The notes under the pieces are model-generated. The model saw only the letters and a list, made by a program, of their open reading frames with translations, made no database searches and had not been told where the DNA came from. Shown here piece after piece: positions 1 through 10,857 of a stretch of DNA of 64,000 bases (position 1 is the first letter of the stretch; every line of letters begins with the position of its first letter). The DNA lies in the NCBI GenBank assembly GCA_017311315.1, contig CM029617.1, positions 7,825,820 to 7,889,819 on the forward strand. The letters are read 5' to 3'. Origin of the DNA: Dendrocalamus latiflorus. Lineage: Eukaryota > Streptophyta > Magnoliopsida > Poales > Poaceae. The translations under genes were made by a program, and so were the position numbers.

Positions 1-646
1 TCACTGAGTGTGTAGGTGTCCGCACGCGTGGTGATGCTGGTCACAAGCGAGTCGTATTCGCTCCTAAGACCACGCAGCATATACGCGATCAACTCATCTT
101 CATCAAGAGGCTTGCCGATTGCCGCAAGAGTGTCTGCAAGGTTCTTCATCTTGTGGTAGTAAGCCGTGATGCTCATGTCATTCTTCTTGGTGGTCGTCAG
201 CTGCATGCGGATCTGCATAATCCGTGCGCGTGAACTTGCCGAGAAGGTACGCTCCAGTGTGCGCCATGCGTCGAATGCCGTGGTAGCACCGACGAGGTTT
301 ACGAGCACGTCCTCAGAGACAGAGGAGAGAATCGCGCTCAGAACCATCTGATCCTGGTGATACCAGGTGGTGAATTCCGGGTTGACGATGATGCGACGGC
401 CGGTTCCTGATTCCTCGTTGGGTGGCGCAATGATGGTCTATTGGTCTGTGCTGGGCGTTCAATAGATCCATCGACATACCTTAGGAGATTCTGACTCCTC
501 AAGTATGGCATCATCTGTGTTCTCCAGAGCAGGTAGTTTTCCTGCGAGAGCTTCACATGAACAACATGGTTGAGCGATGGGGAAGGCAACTGTGCCGTCA
601 TGGAGTCTATGGTGTTGGAAACAGCGGAATGCGGTGTGAGAGACAT
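1..646 (-). pseudogene. gag: Ty1/copia gag, N-terminal part, frameshifted and cut by the window edge
   Basis: The minus strand starts with ATG at 646 and encodes a UBN2-type copia Gag. The N-terminal part has KLSQENYLLW, TQMMPYLRSQ and a YVDGSI segment, all typical of this family. The frame shifts near 430-450. In the other frame the protein continues with NPEFTTWYHQDQM, LSAILSSVSE, ARIMQIRMQL and MSITAYYHKMKNLADTL, then an IAYMLRGLRSEYDSL segment, running off the left edge. Gag would form the retroelement particle and bind its RNA. A PBS and an LTR lie directly upstream at 661-781, so this is the 5' end of an element whose pol would lie left of the window. The single frameshift could be decay or sequencing error. 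Confidence 0.88.
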
Positions 647-660
647 GGCGATTGGATCGA

Positions 661-674
661 TGGCTCTGATACCA
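661..674 (-). other. Primer-binding site (initiator tRNA-Met type)
   Basis: On the minus strand this reads TGGTATCAGAGCCA, the standard plant LTR-retrotransposon primer-binding site complementary to the 3' end of initiator methionyl tRNA. It sits 15 bases upstream of the gag ATG and abuts the LTR end (...TCTTTTCA). Confidence 0.88.
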
Positions 675-781
675 TGAAAAGATTAGTGGAAGAATGGATT
701 GACAATCGCAACTGGTTCTCTGGGAACCAACTTTGATATATACTGTCAAGCGATCCACAATTCAAGGATGAGTAGCTAACA
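675..781 (-). mobile_element. Short copia 5' LTR
   Basis: Read on the minus strand, the segment begins TGTTAGCTAC and ends TTTTCA immediately before the primer-binding site. TGTTA... is a common copia LTR start. At 107 bp it would be a short LTR. The inner end is firm because of the PBS; the outer end is inferred from the TG...CA rule only, since the second LTR is outside the window. Confidence 0.5.
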
Positions 782-912
782 TGGCGATATACCCGGCAAC
801 AGACGCAGTACAGTAACTGAACTGCTACTCACGCTCACGACTTGGTCACCACGCAGGGTCCAGTCGCTATAACTGAATATTCAGAAGATTACATTCTTCA
901 GAGACATCTTTA

Positions 913-1293
913 CAGTTTGGGAGAGCTCCACCAGCTCCAGATCCACGAAAAACAGCTCAACTCCACGAAATTTTACCCAAACGCTCCAGCTCCGCGAAAT
1001 CTGGATCCACCAAAATCCTGGATCTGAGGGCCAGATCCATGGATTTCATGGAGCTCCTCAAGGGGTGCTCCACCGTGGAGTTAGGTGCTAATTACCTACC
1101 AATGCCACTGGTTACACACCCCATCCCACCAAAAGTGGTCATTCCCACCAAAACCTCAATTTCGTGGATCTGGAGCTGCTGTACAAGCCAAACACTCCAT
1201 GGTGGGATCCCAGATCCACGGTGGAGCTGCTCCATGGTGGAGTTGCTGCTCCAGATCCACGTTTTCAGTGGTGGAGCTCTCCCAAACAGGCCC
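913..1293. mobile_element. Non-autonomous DNA transposon (MITE) with long inverted repeats
   Basis: Left end CAGTTTGGGAGAGCTCCACC (913-932) is the reverse complement of the right end GGTGGAGCTCTCCCAAAC (1270-1287), which continues into AGGCCC. Between them, short motifs such as CTCCAGATCCACG and GTGGAGCTGCTCC recur in both orientations, so the whole segment can fold back. The right end plus TTA resembles the Tourist/Harbinger pattern GGGCCTGTTTGG with a TTA target site; the left end is degenerate. ORFs here are by-products of the inverted repeats. Confidence 0.65.
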
Positions 1294-1865
1294 TTAGATT
1301 CGTATCCAACATCCACAACTTCGAATCTAGTTTCTATTCGGATATTAAATATCCATATTTAAAAATATCCAGATCGATAGTCAGATAATTCTATTGAATC
1401 TGGCTCCATTTTCACCACTAATTGTAAGAGGTCAGAGCTGACCCATTTGCTTCCACTTACACTTGATTCCATTAATACTCTGTCTACAAGTCATGTTTCT
1501 CAGCCTTGTACCCCCATCCACAAATATAAGTTGTTTATGACTTTCACAGTCTCCCAATGCAAAGATTTTGACTATGCTTTTAGCATAACATACTTAATAA
1601 AAAGTTATAAATTACGAAAGTATTTTGCAAAACGAATCTAATAAGACTTGAGGAAATACTTCATAGCCTGACTACAAATGTGAAGGGCCAAACTCCATGT
1701 AGCTCCAGGTGAGAGTCAAGCTCATTTCCGACCATTTTGGTGATAACATGGGTGAAAGTCCTACTTCTTTTTCAGAATTTTCAATTGGTAAACATCTATT
1801 TTACAACACTCAATTATAGATAAATCTGAATTTCAACCCGCAACAAAACCAGCTCACTTAGGCCT
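1294..1865. other. Intergenic, nothing recognised
   Basis: AT-rich DNA with no credible coding, RNA or transposon signal on either strand. Confidence 0.6.
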
Positions 1866-2134
1866 CGCTCGGTTGGGCTGAAAAACTGTGGCTTATGACT
1901 GAAATTGCACTATAACGGGTGAAATTTCACTGTAGCTGAAGGTGGTTTATTTGACGTAATTAAATTTAAAAAAATAAAAAATAGAAAATATGCTAGCTCA
2001 TCACAGACAACGCAAACAAATACGGGAAAAAAAGAACCGGCAAAAAAGCTAAAAAGCCAAAAGTTCAAAATAAGACAAAATTTATGAATAGTAAAAAATA
2101 AACCAGAAACTAGAAACTGAAGCCGAAACGAGCG
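1866..2134. mobile_element. MITE family A, copy 1
   Basis: Terminal inverted repeats are CGCTCGGTTGGGCT (1866-1879) and AGCCGAAACGAGCG (2121-2134). The interior is shared with 62717-62988 in the opposite orientation: a CACTGTAGCTG segment, an AAATTTAAAAAA run, GAACCGGCAAAAAAGC and TTTATGAATAGT appear in the same order. The termini resemble hAT-type MITEs of grasses. The 126-aa minus-strand ORF over it is spurious. Confidence 0.75.
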
Positions 2135-4503
2135 GATGATTTTGCCGGACGTAGCCACCACATGGATTTGAGATGCCAACTTTTGCTGACGTGGATGCCA
2201 CGTAGCTTCCTCTCCTCCCTTCCCTTTTTCCCTCTGTTCACTCTTCCCTTTCATCTTCACCTGCTTAATCCCCTTCTCTCTTCCAGACAAGCCGTTGCAC
2301 TCATCTTGTCGCCGGCTGGATCAAGGGTTTGGCTAGAGCTTTGTCGCCGGCGGCCTCAGGAGGTAGCGCAGCCTCAAAGTGCCCTTCAATCGGATTGCCC
2401 CCATGTTGACTTCCAAGCTCCGAATCTTCCAGGTTTGCTCTCGTTTAATTTCTTGATGTCCGTGTGAGCCATGCAATCAATTCAGTTCTGCGAACCTTCA
2501 ATCGGAACCACCGGCCACCGCCCACCAGCGCCACCTGCCCTGCCGGCCGCGCCTACCTGCGAAGTCCGTGCTTGCAGAGTGCGAGCGAGCATGCTGAAGA
2601 CACGGTGAACGCGTGATTTTGCCGTTCAAGAGGAAAATTTCCTAACTTCCATTGGAGCCCACAAATTATGGGCACTTTCACATAGCATTAATGAGATTGC
2701 CCCCAAGTATAACCTCCTTGACAGCAGCACCCATGGCGCCGCCGCCGCTGCCGAAGGACCTTCCGGAGTCCCTATCTCCCCTCTGACCAGATCTGGTTGT
2801 GTTCTCAGAATCAAGGGTCCCCCGTTGACACGATTGGGCTCGCGAGTTCCATCCGGCTGTGACGGATGAGTAGGAGCTGCGGCAGCGGACCACGTCCTGC
2901 ATTGCGAGGCCATGCCGGCGAACTTCAACGCTGCCGCCACTTGGTTCCGCTGCGGCAGGGGAGACAAGCTAGAAGAAAAGGGAGATTGGATCATACACGT
3001 AGGTCAGGAGGGTAAATCCTCAATTTTTATCTAAATGGAGGGTATATGATCAATTTTTTCAGAGCTTAGAGGGTGGCACATGGGTCCAGAACTCTGGCAT
3101 GTGCAGGCTATATACTCCCGAGAATTATACAACTAGCTCATGAGAAATCAAACAAGCAAAACAATATGGTTCTTTTTAGCTTATTCGTAGTTTATATTCG
3201 TACTGTTTATAGTAACTAGTCTTTAAACGATGTATTTTTTAAGATGGAGTTAATAGAAAAATTTTAATAAAAAGTATACTGAGTTCAGCTGTACCGACAA
3301 AAAATCGTATACAACTATTTTTCTGTGCGTACTACCTCTTGCGAACAGTCAGAATCAAATATTTAAGCCACAAGCCATCATCCCAAAAGAACCCACCCTT
3401 AGATTGTCATTGTGATTTTAAATTTGACAAATATTCTCATCGAGCAATCAAAAGCCCACAATCTATCATGCTATAGTTCTACCAGTGCCAGCCAACAATC
3501 GGATATCAAAGATAATAAACAGATGAACTAGCACGGCTAACTAATGCACAATAGAATTAAAGGAGTAGATAGCAGCTCGCAGTGCAGTGGCAATCCAAGC
3601 CACCTAGATGCAAAAGGGGCAAGGCTCGTCGCAAAGATGATGTTCCAGAAAACTAATCACCGGCGTATGCCACAATATCTCCAGAGAGGCTAACGGAGAT
3701 ATAATGCTCAACCCCACAGATCAATACTCACCAAAACGTGAAGCCGAGGTGCTAGTAGATGCCGCACAAAGCCAATAGGAAGGAGGTGAGATCATGTTGC
3801 ACTCCACACGGCCAAAGTCGCGCCGAAGACCAATAGATCACTGCGTGCAAGCACACGGTCCAGAGAATGAATCTCCGAGCAGAGAACAAGAACCCCATAG
3901 CCCGGCGACCACGCAAGCACAGTGCCGCCGAGCTCTCCCAACCAACTCCCAAGGCCGAATCGCCAATGGAAGTTTTGATCTGAGTGGTGAGTTCCTCTTT
4001 CTCTGCCCAAATCCTGCTCTCCTATCTCCGATTTAAAGTCAAAGGGGCCGAACTCACGGGTGAGGATTTGGCGACGCCCATGAATGAAAGCGCCAAATCT
4101 TTCGCCCGAAGAAAAGGGAGGAGAGGGGATGAGAGGCGTCGATACAAATCTGGATCCAAATGCCGATCAAGATGCCTCCTCTAATCTCTTCTCTCTCCCT
4201 CTTACATGTGGGTTTCATGGGTAATTTTCTTTTTCCTTTATTTTTTCTTAACCGAAAATGAGGGAAATTACCAAAATAACCCAACAGTACACACTACAAC
4301 GACTTTATTTATATTGGTCAAAATTATACGCAAGTGTCTCTCTCTACAAGATTCTCCACAAGGCGTTACTATTTATAAGGCAAAACCAAAATCTTATATG
4401 AACGGGCCTTTCATGTTTGGCTTCGGTTTCTTTTAACAATCACTATTCATTAGACTAATAAGCTGTAGTCAAAAGTTATAAGTCGCAGCTCAAAAAAAAA
4501 CAT
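2135..4503. other. Intergenic; weak coding-like fragments only
   Basis: CT-rich and GC-rich patches at 2200-2600 and 2700-2990 look like old gene 5' ends or gene fragments, but no ORF has a family signature and no exon series can be built. A 122-codon minus-strand frame at 2626-2994 has a faint resemblance (APWVLLSRR) to grass DUF1618-type proteins, too weak to call. At 3740-4190 there are only unconvincing frames. The rest is AT-rich. Confidence 0.5.
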
Positions 4504-4504
4504 A

Positions 4505-4726
4505 GGGCGTGTTTTTTTTGGCTGAGGTTTGTGGCTTTTGAGTTGTTTGTGCAAGAGATTATAGAGTAACAGAAACTAACGTGCGGTTTTTACCGATATA
4601 AATGAAGTCGACACAGTATATACTATAATTAACTAGTAGACCCTATCTTAAAAAACACTTCGTTTAAAAAGCTAATTACTTTAGAAAACTAAAAGTAGAA
4701 ACCAAAAATTGAAAAGGAACAGGGCC
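4505..4726. mobile_element. MITE family B, copy 1
   Basis: Ends GGGCGTGTTTTTTTTGGC (4505) and AACAGGGCCT (about 4718-4727) are imperfect inverted repeats of the GGGCCTGTT type. The interior AGTATATACTATAATTAACT and the following TTTAAAAAGCTAATTACTT align with the segment at about 60135-60372, showing a dispersed family. No coding capacity. Confidence 0.55.
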
Positions 4727-4753
4727 TAAAATAGGTGGGATCAAGTGAGCTAT

Positions 4754-4928
4754 TTTTTAGCTGAGTTACATTTCAGACTACCTTAGAGTTGCGGATTAAA
4801 AGTCGAACTTTGATCATAGTTGAGAATTATAAAATACACTCTTTTTAACTGAGTTATATTTCAGACCGTTTTAGAGTTGCGGATTGTAAATCAAACTTTC
4901 GAAGCTGAGGATTATAAAATAGACATTT
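4754..4928. repeat. Two-copy tandem repeat of about 87 bp
   Basis: TTTTAGCTGAGTTACATTTCAGAC...GAGTTGCGGATTA at 4754-4842 is repeated as TTTTAACTGAGTTATATTTCAGAC...GAGTTGCGGATTG at 4843-4928. The copies are diverged by scattered substitutions, so the duplication is not recent. Confidence 0.75.
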
Positions 4929-5945
4929 TTCTTTCTATCGAGGATTACTGTTTCATTATGTTTCGGGAGTTATGTCATAGCTACACTTAAGGTTTATTCA
5001 ACATAGCACGTCGCCCCTCGGTTTTGCAAAACCATAGTAGTCCTACTAGGCTCCTAGCTATTTGGTTGGGCCATTAACGGGCTCAGTTGCTGTTATCCCG
5101 GAAAGCACGAGTGCACCAAAAATATTCTGCCTTTTCCCCGTACTGCGCGTCCTGAAGTGGTGCAAAAGTGCTTCTTACGTTGGCCCGGCCCATACACGCG
5201 TTCACGTTGCTGTCTGTCGCACGGGAACGCCGAATCCAATCGTGACGAACCGGAGAACGACGTGCGCTACGGCCACCGCTCCCTCTCGCCGTCGTGCAAC
5301 CGCGGCCGCCAATTCGCGTGGCAAGCTCCGCCGCATTATAATCTAGATAGCACTGCCGCTCAGCCTCACCACCTCCGTTTACGCAGGCACATGGTTTAGG
5401 TTCCGGCATCCGCTCCAAACAACGGACCTATTATTTTAGGTTATGGCTGATAGATTTTAGCTATGAATGGTGGCTTTTGGACTTATTGCTCATATAGGTG
5501 TTTCCATTATTCGCTACCATGCTGAAAAATATAGAAAAAAATCATCAACTACAACTAGAAGCTATTACCTATAGCCTAAAAGAACATAACCAAGTACTAA
5601 TAGAGGCATATTCTACATCTCGTAAAGCTAACTTGCCTCACACCCACACTAGCATATATAGCTTCAACAGTATGCACCTACACTACAATCATATACGCTT
5701 CAAATGGCTGCTTTGCGCTAGGAGCATCTTTGCCTCTTTCAATCAATGTTAAAAACGGACTCGAACAGATTCTCCTTGCCTAATTTACCCAAATCATTCA
5801 GAAGGAGCTTTGCTTTGCCGGACATGAATTGCACGTGAAACAGTTCGAATGAGAGGGATGTGAAGTCCAGTTTGAATTGGAGGTTGTTCAAAGGATTTGC
5901 CCAATTTCTTAGGATTGTCCAAACATGTAATTAATATTTCTTTAT
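4929..5945. other. Intergenic, with a GC-rich promoter-like patch
   Basis: 5100-5400 is GC-rich, with CATTATAATC (5333-5342) followed by a CA/CT-rich stretch, which looks like a plant promoter and 5' leader on the plus strand. It could be the orphaned 5' end of the Sec14 gene starting at 7091, separated by the gypsy fragment at 5946, but no first coding exon was found. 5440-5940 shows nothing recognisable. Confidence 0.35.
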
Positions 5946-6416
5946 TTGCGCCTCTTGCACCGGCCTGCTACCTCCATCTCGGCGTCACCTTCTAGCAAGC
6001 CGAGTCCACGTTATTATGGGCCTTACCAGATTACGCAACACATAGGTTCCGTGGCCTATCGTCTTCGCCTTCCTGCCAGTGCGCGTATTCATGATGTCTT
6101 TCATGTTGGCATTCTCAAAAAGTTCCACCACGTTCCTCCGAGTACATTGCCGCTCCTACCGCCCATGGTACATGGCCGTGTTATTCCTATGCCGGCAAGA
6201 GCAACCCGCGAACGGTTGACGCGGAGAAAGTGGCAAGTTCTTATTGTGTGGGAAGGTGCTTTTACAACTGATGCTACTTGGGAAGATGTTGCGGAATTTC
6301 AGAAGCGTTATCCTGACTTCCAACTCGAGGACGAGCTGTTTCCGGAGGATGGGAGAGATGTTATAGTCGGGCAATGCTATACGAGCCGTAGAGCGCGGAC
6401 GACCACAGGCGTGTAG
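5946..6416 (+). pseudogene. pol: Ty3/gypsy chromovirus integrase C-terminus with chromodomain (fragment)
   Basis: The frame opens inside integrase (no ATG; it begins at a TTG codon) and shows the GPY/F module SPRYYGPYQITQHIGSVAY, then RLPASARIHDVFHVGILKKF, the standard end of a Ty3/gypsy integrase. A proline-rich linker follows, then a chromodomain-like segment with RKWQVLIVWEG, TWEDVAEFQKRYPDF and LEDELF before the stop. Chromodomains tether integration to particular chromatin. Protease, RT, RNase H and most of integrase are missing upstream, so this is a 5'-truncated relic. Confidence 0.9.
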
Positions 6417-6700
6417 AGGGACACGGCCCTGCGCACAGTAGCCGCAAGTGTGCTGGATGGACTACAGTCCGGTGCAGGTGCGGCAGAGAGGCCGATTTGG
6501 AATAGTCCGGGATTTCTTAATTAAGAGATTTGCTTTCCTAGTATGAAATATGATATTAGAGATAGAGTTTCTATTCGGTTTAGATTTGATTTTTAGGAGT
6601 TAATCCATATATGGGATTGCCGCAGCTTTTGGAAAAGACAATAAAGAAATACATTACCTTTCTTTCTCCCTTTCTGCTCGCTTCCCATGCGCACAGCCGC
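6417..6700 (+). mobile_element. Probable LTR remnant of the gypsy fragment
   Basis: It follows the polyprotein stop directly. It contains CCATATATGGG (6605-6615) and GACAATAAAGAAATAC (about 6639), which look like the TATA box and polyadenylation region of an LTR. No second LTR is present, so the ends are not defined. Confidence 0.4.
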
Positions 6701-7090
6701 ACGGCTTTGCTGGTCGGCTAGCTTCCACTCGCCGCCGGTCATTCAGAGTTAGACCTCCCATGATCCACTCTTACAATCTCCGTCGTTCCTCATTAGCCCA
6801 TAACACCTGGATACCTCTATTTGCAAACTTTATTTCTACTTTAAAGAGAGCATTTAATGTGATCCTGCTATTTATTGGGATACAAATAACCTATTTTTAG
6901 GATTTCAAGTTAATCTCAGTGGTACCATATGAGGAAGAACCATGAAGGCATGAGCAATATTTGATGCATTTCAGCTGTTTCAAATTTCGAAAGAATTTGC
7001 CACTATTAGAGGTTGTAAAGTAGCTTTTCTGCTACCCTAAGGAGATTCTCTAGGGAGTTCATTTCTCAAGTATATGAGTTTCTTTTTCAG

Positions 7091-10000
7091 AATGTGCACC
7101 AGGGCTATCCAACAGAGACACTAGTGTGCTTCCTTAAAGCTAGAGAGTGGCATGTGACTAAGGCTCATAAAATGGTAATATTTTTGCATTACAGTTTTTC
7201 CCCCATCTTGATGAACACTGAAGTAACTGTTTCATAGATTGCTTCATTACTTAAAAGATATTTTGTTTTTGCTAGCTTGTATATTCTTTGGATTGGAGGA
7301 TACAAAATGAAATTGATAGTATACTGGAGGTGAGTTATCCTTCTTCTAGAACAAACTTGGCTATAGACTCAATATATTCTTGGGGAAGAGCTAAAGCGGA
7401 GTTTCTGTATTGTTTTACATTTTCTTATTACTGGCCAACTACATGTGTTGGACATTTGCAGAAACCTATAATCCCAGTAGATTTGTATAGATCGATACGT
7501 GAAACACAGCTTATTGGATTATCGGGATACTCAAAGGAGGTATCTTAAGCTAGCTATCTTTTATCTATTCCATTAGTGAGTACTATTATTAGTAATTTGC
7601 TGTTTCATCAGAATGTGTTTCTTAACCTGAAATGTTCTGCTTAGATTGAATCTGATGCAGCAATTTGCCTTATGTGGGTGCTATTTTTTTTTCTTATTTA
7701 TGATTACCATTTGAACTACTATACTAGCATATGCTTGAGCTATCCATTTGTAGACACATTTCTGGTGGATATTAAGATACATATTTTAGTTATATTAAAA
7801 AAGGATATGTATATTGAAAAAGCAGTGGTAACAAATTTGAGAAAGGGTACAACTTTGAACTTTTTGATCACAAATATTCAGGAGAATGATATCCTGATGA
7901 CATGAGATTACCATTTTGAAATTCTTCACAAAGGAGATGTCTATAGAAAGTAGGAAGTTACCCGTCCTAAAGGCAATATCTGAGTGACTGATAGGGAAAA
8001 TAAGACCAGCTGATGCACTAGAAGGTCCAGAATGCACCCCTATGTTATGTTGATATATAACTTTTTTTCTTCAAATTGTGATCATTGGGCTTGTCTCCTG
8101 CACAGTTCTTTTTGTGTACTGCTCTTTAAAGTGCAAGTTTTGAAATGTGAAATCACCCGTGTGCTTAACAAAGTTTTGAAAAGATAGTTAAAATTCACCT
8201 CACTCTATGCATCCAATGGTTCCTCACTCTATGAATCCAATGGTTCAAATAGTTGGATATATAATTAAAATTGATCCCGTTAACAAAAACAGCTTAATTA
8301 GATTATATTAACTAGCAAGTAGTGTCCCTAATCTTTTTTTCAGGAGAATAACCAATTAAGCTGCATGAAGAATGTCGTAGAATTGTGGTCCTTTTCTGTA
8401 TACCTATGTTGTTGTTCATGCCTGCCAACTTACTAGTCATGCTAAAAATTGTAGGCTATGTGAAATACTGCTATCTTATGAGTCTGCCAAATGACAGTGT
8501 TCATTGTGATGTGTTCTTCATTTGGCGCAACATCATAGATCAGATGCAGGCCCATTCATGAGTTTTGTATCTAACATTTCCATCTTTGCTTTACCAATTG
8601 AGTCCTTGTGGGGTCTTTTTGCCATACAAGTTTTCATGTCCAGTCCGTAGTTAAATGTAATTCAGATAAGCTTAACAAACTTATTTAATACTCTATGCTT
8701 TCCTTTTTCCTTTGCCAGGGCCTCCCAGTATTTGCCATTGGTGTTGGACTGAGCACATATGACAAAGCTTCCGTAATTGCTCATATACTTCTTATTTATG
8801 CAAACAGGATGTTTCACTTTCTGCCGTGCAAATACACATTTATGAGTTTTAATAGCTTGTCAGGTTGCATCCCTGTCAATTAGAGATCACATAATACTCC
8901 TGCATTACCAACTTGCAATATCGATAGAATTGGAATGTCTTTCTACTGGATTGATAAGCATGAAGAATCTGTCACTCTTTATGTGCATTAAAGTGATAAA
9001 TAAATTGCATTTTCAGGTCCGTTACTATGTGCAATCTCATATGCAGATCAATGAGTACCGTGACCGTATTATTTTGGTGAGTGCACAACTAATCTTCCAT
9101 GCCCAATCAGATCACTTTTATGAGATTTCATAACACAGGTATTTGTTTGCTTATGTTCCCTCTAGCCTTTGGTGACGAAGTAAGTTTGGGCGGCCTATTA
9201 GCACCGTATAAAGGTTCTACATATGACTGGTTTGAAGTTGTCAGCACTGAACCAAATGAAGGTACGGCCTACATGGGCATGACATTGTTTATCTGTTTCC
9301 CATTGTTTATGCCTTTGCCGCTACAATTGCCAGTGGAAAAAGCATCCTGTTCTCCAGATTACAAGCGCAAACTGATGTTTATAACATTCAGAGGCAACTG
9401 GGACAAGAATGGACCTATTTAAATAACTCCATTTTTGCATGACATCTGCATGTTGTGCATGTTAGTCCATTATTTATGCTGCTACTGATTAGATACCTGT
9501 GGATGGATTACAGATTTTGACTGCAATATCTACTGTTGATGATCTGAATTACCCTGAAAAGACTGAGACCTATTATATAGTAAATGCTCCATACATATTC
9601 TCAGCATGTTGGAAGGTACAGTGCCTAAGATTGTCGTTGTAATGTACTAATTTTTATTTTCAAGACGCATTAACATGTCATTTAATTTTCCAACTAGGTT
9701 GTGAAGCCTCTGTTGCAAGAGAGGACAAGAAAGAAGGTTCATGTTTTGCATGGTTGTGGGAGGGATGAGCTTCTAAAGGTAAGATTACTTGCTACTGCTA
9801 TTTTTCTTTTAAAATTGGCATAATTATCTTCACATTGATCATAGATATTGTTGCACTCCTATAAACCAAGGCAAATAATGGAACTTGGTCAGAGTAACTC
9901 GTAGCATTTTCCTGCTTTAGCGTTTGCAACATGATGGTCACTACCTGCATTTCTGGAACTATGCAGATTATGGACCATTCCTCCCTTCCCCATTTTTGTC

Positions 10001-10253
10001 GACAGGAGGGCTCAGGCTATTCTAAAAATTCATCAAGTGGCGATTGCTTCTCTCTTGACCACCCTTTCCACCAAGAGCTCTACATTTCATCGAGGAGCAA
10101 GCACTGAACCAGGAGCTCATCAAGCAGGGTTCCTTACACGTGAACATTCCCGGCCAAGATCCAGAGGACGCCAAGATTGTCGAGGTTATCGAGGCCGAGT
10201 TCCACAAGCTCGGTGAGCAGAATGGGTCCGTCAATGGTGGTCGTAAAGAGTAG
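7091..10253 (+). pseudogene. Sec14-like (CRAL-TRIO) phosphatidylinositol transfer protein gene, 5'-truncated and frame-damaged
   Basis: Eight exons match plant Sec14-type lipid-transfer proteins, which exchange phosphatidylinositol and phosphatidylcholine at Golgi and plasma membranes. Exons: 7091-7174 (NVHQGYPTETL, CRAL-TRIO N-terminal helix bundle), 7276-7329 (LDWRIQNEIDSILE), 7462-7539 (KPIIPVDLYRSIRETQLIGL), 8719-8772 (GLPVFAIGVGLSTYDKAS), 9017-9076 (VQSHMQINEYRDRIIL), about 9159-9261 (ends MTGLKLSALNQMK), 9514-9615 (STVDDLNYPEKTETYYIVNA), 9698-9778 (VVKPLLQERTRKK) and 9967-10253 (LDHPFHQELY to stop TAG). Well-placed GT/AG sites border the intact exons, all phase 0. Damage: no first exon or ATG upstream of 7091; the sixth exon lacks an AG acceptor and needs several single-base changes to stay in frame; the last exon has a one-base loss near 10083. 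The lesions could partly be sequencing error. The gypsy fragment just upstream may have separated the 5' end. Confidence 0.85.
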
Positions 10254-10857
10254 ACCGAGTTCCACAGGTTCCACAAGCCGAAGATTACCCAGATGTTGCT
10301 GGCCACTTCTGATGAAACTGATGATTCTTTTGGACGTCACTATGTTTGCTTGGCCACCCCATTGTTGTTTCCTGGGGTGATACGTGATATAGTAGCAAAT
10401 TCTTGCGGTTCCATGTTGCAAGCCTGAGGTAAAATAACTAATCACTGCATACTAGGTAGACATAATCACCTATTCACCTGTTGTAAGCTTGCAATTTACT
10501 GTCCTATACATATGGGCAGCTGCTATGAGGAAATCATCCTAATAACTGGATGTAGAAATCAATCATCTTCAGAGAAGTACCGCTTTTCAGTCAGAAATAG
10601 ACGATGAATTTTAACCTTGCCATCTGTTGCAAGCTTAGTTCTTGTGCTGATTCTGTCTGGTCCTCCTGTACTTGAAACTCCTGATACTTGCATTTCAGAG
10701 GATGTTACAGCTCACACGGGACAAACAGTGTTTGTACAACTACACATCCAGTAAGTAGCATTTGGCTTCTCTTACATAAAAAAAATGGCATGGATTAATG
10801 CCCAACCAACTGCCGTCTCGGCCATTGATGGCTGGGACCTGGGTCCTATGCTGTAAG
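10254..10857. other. Convergent 3' regions of the Sec14-like and ROD1 genes
   Basis: The tail-to-tail genes leave about 600 bp. The bases just after the Sec14 stop (GACCGAGTTCCACAGG) partly repeat the coding sequence before it (GGCCGAGTTCCACAAG, 10195-10210), a small local duplication. No gene is seen between. Confidence 0.5.

Noticed and set aside
2626..2994. 122-codon minus-strand frame as a gene (DUF1618-like)
   Set aside because: Similarity rests on a few residues (APWVLLSRR). There is no supporting exon series and the region is GC-rich.
5083..5418. Overlapping frames on both strands as a coding gene
   Set aside because: Composition and a TATA-like motif suggest a promoter or leader; no protein signature in any frame.
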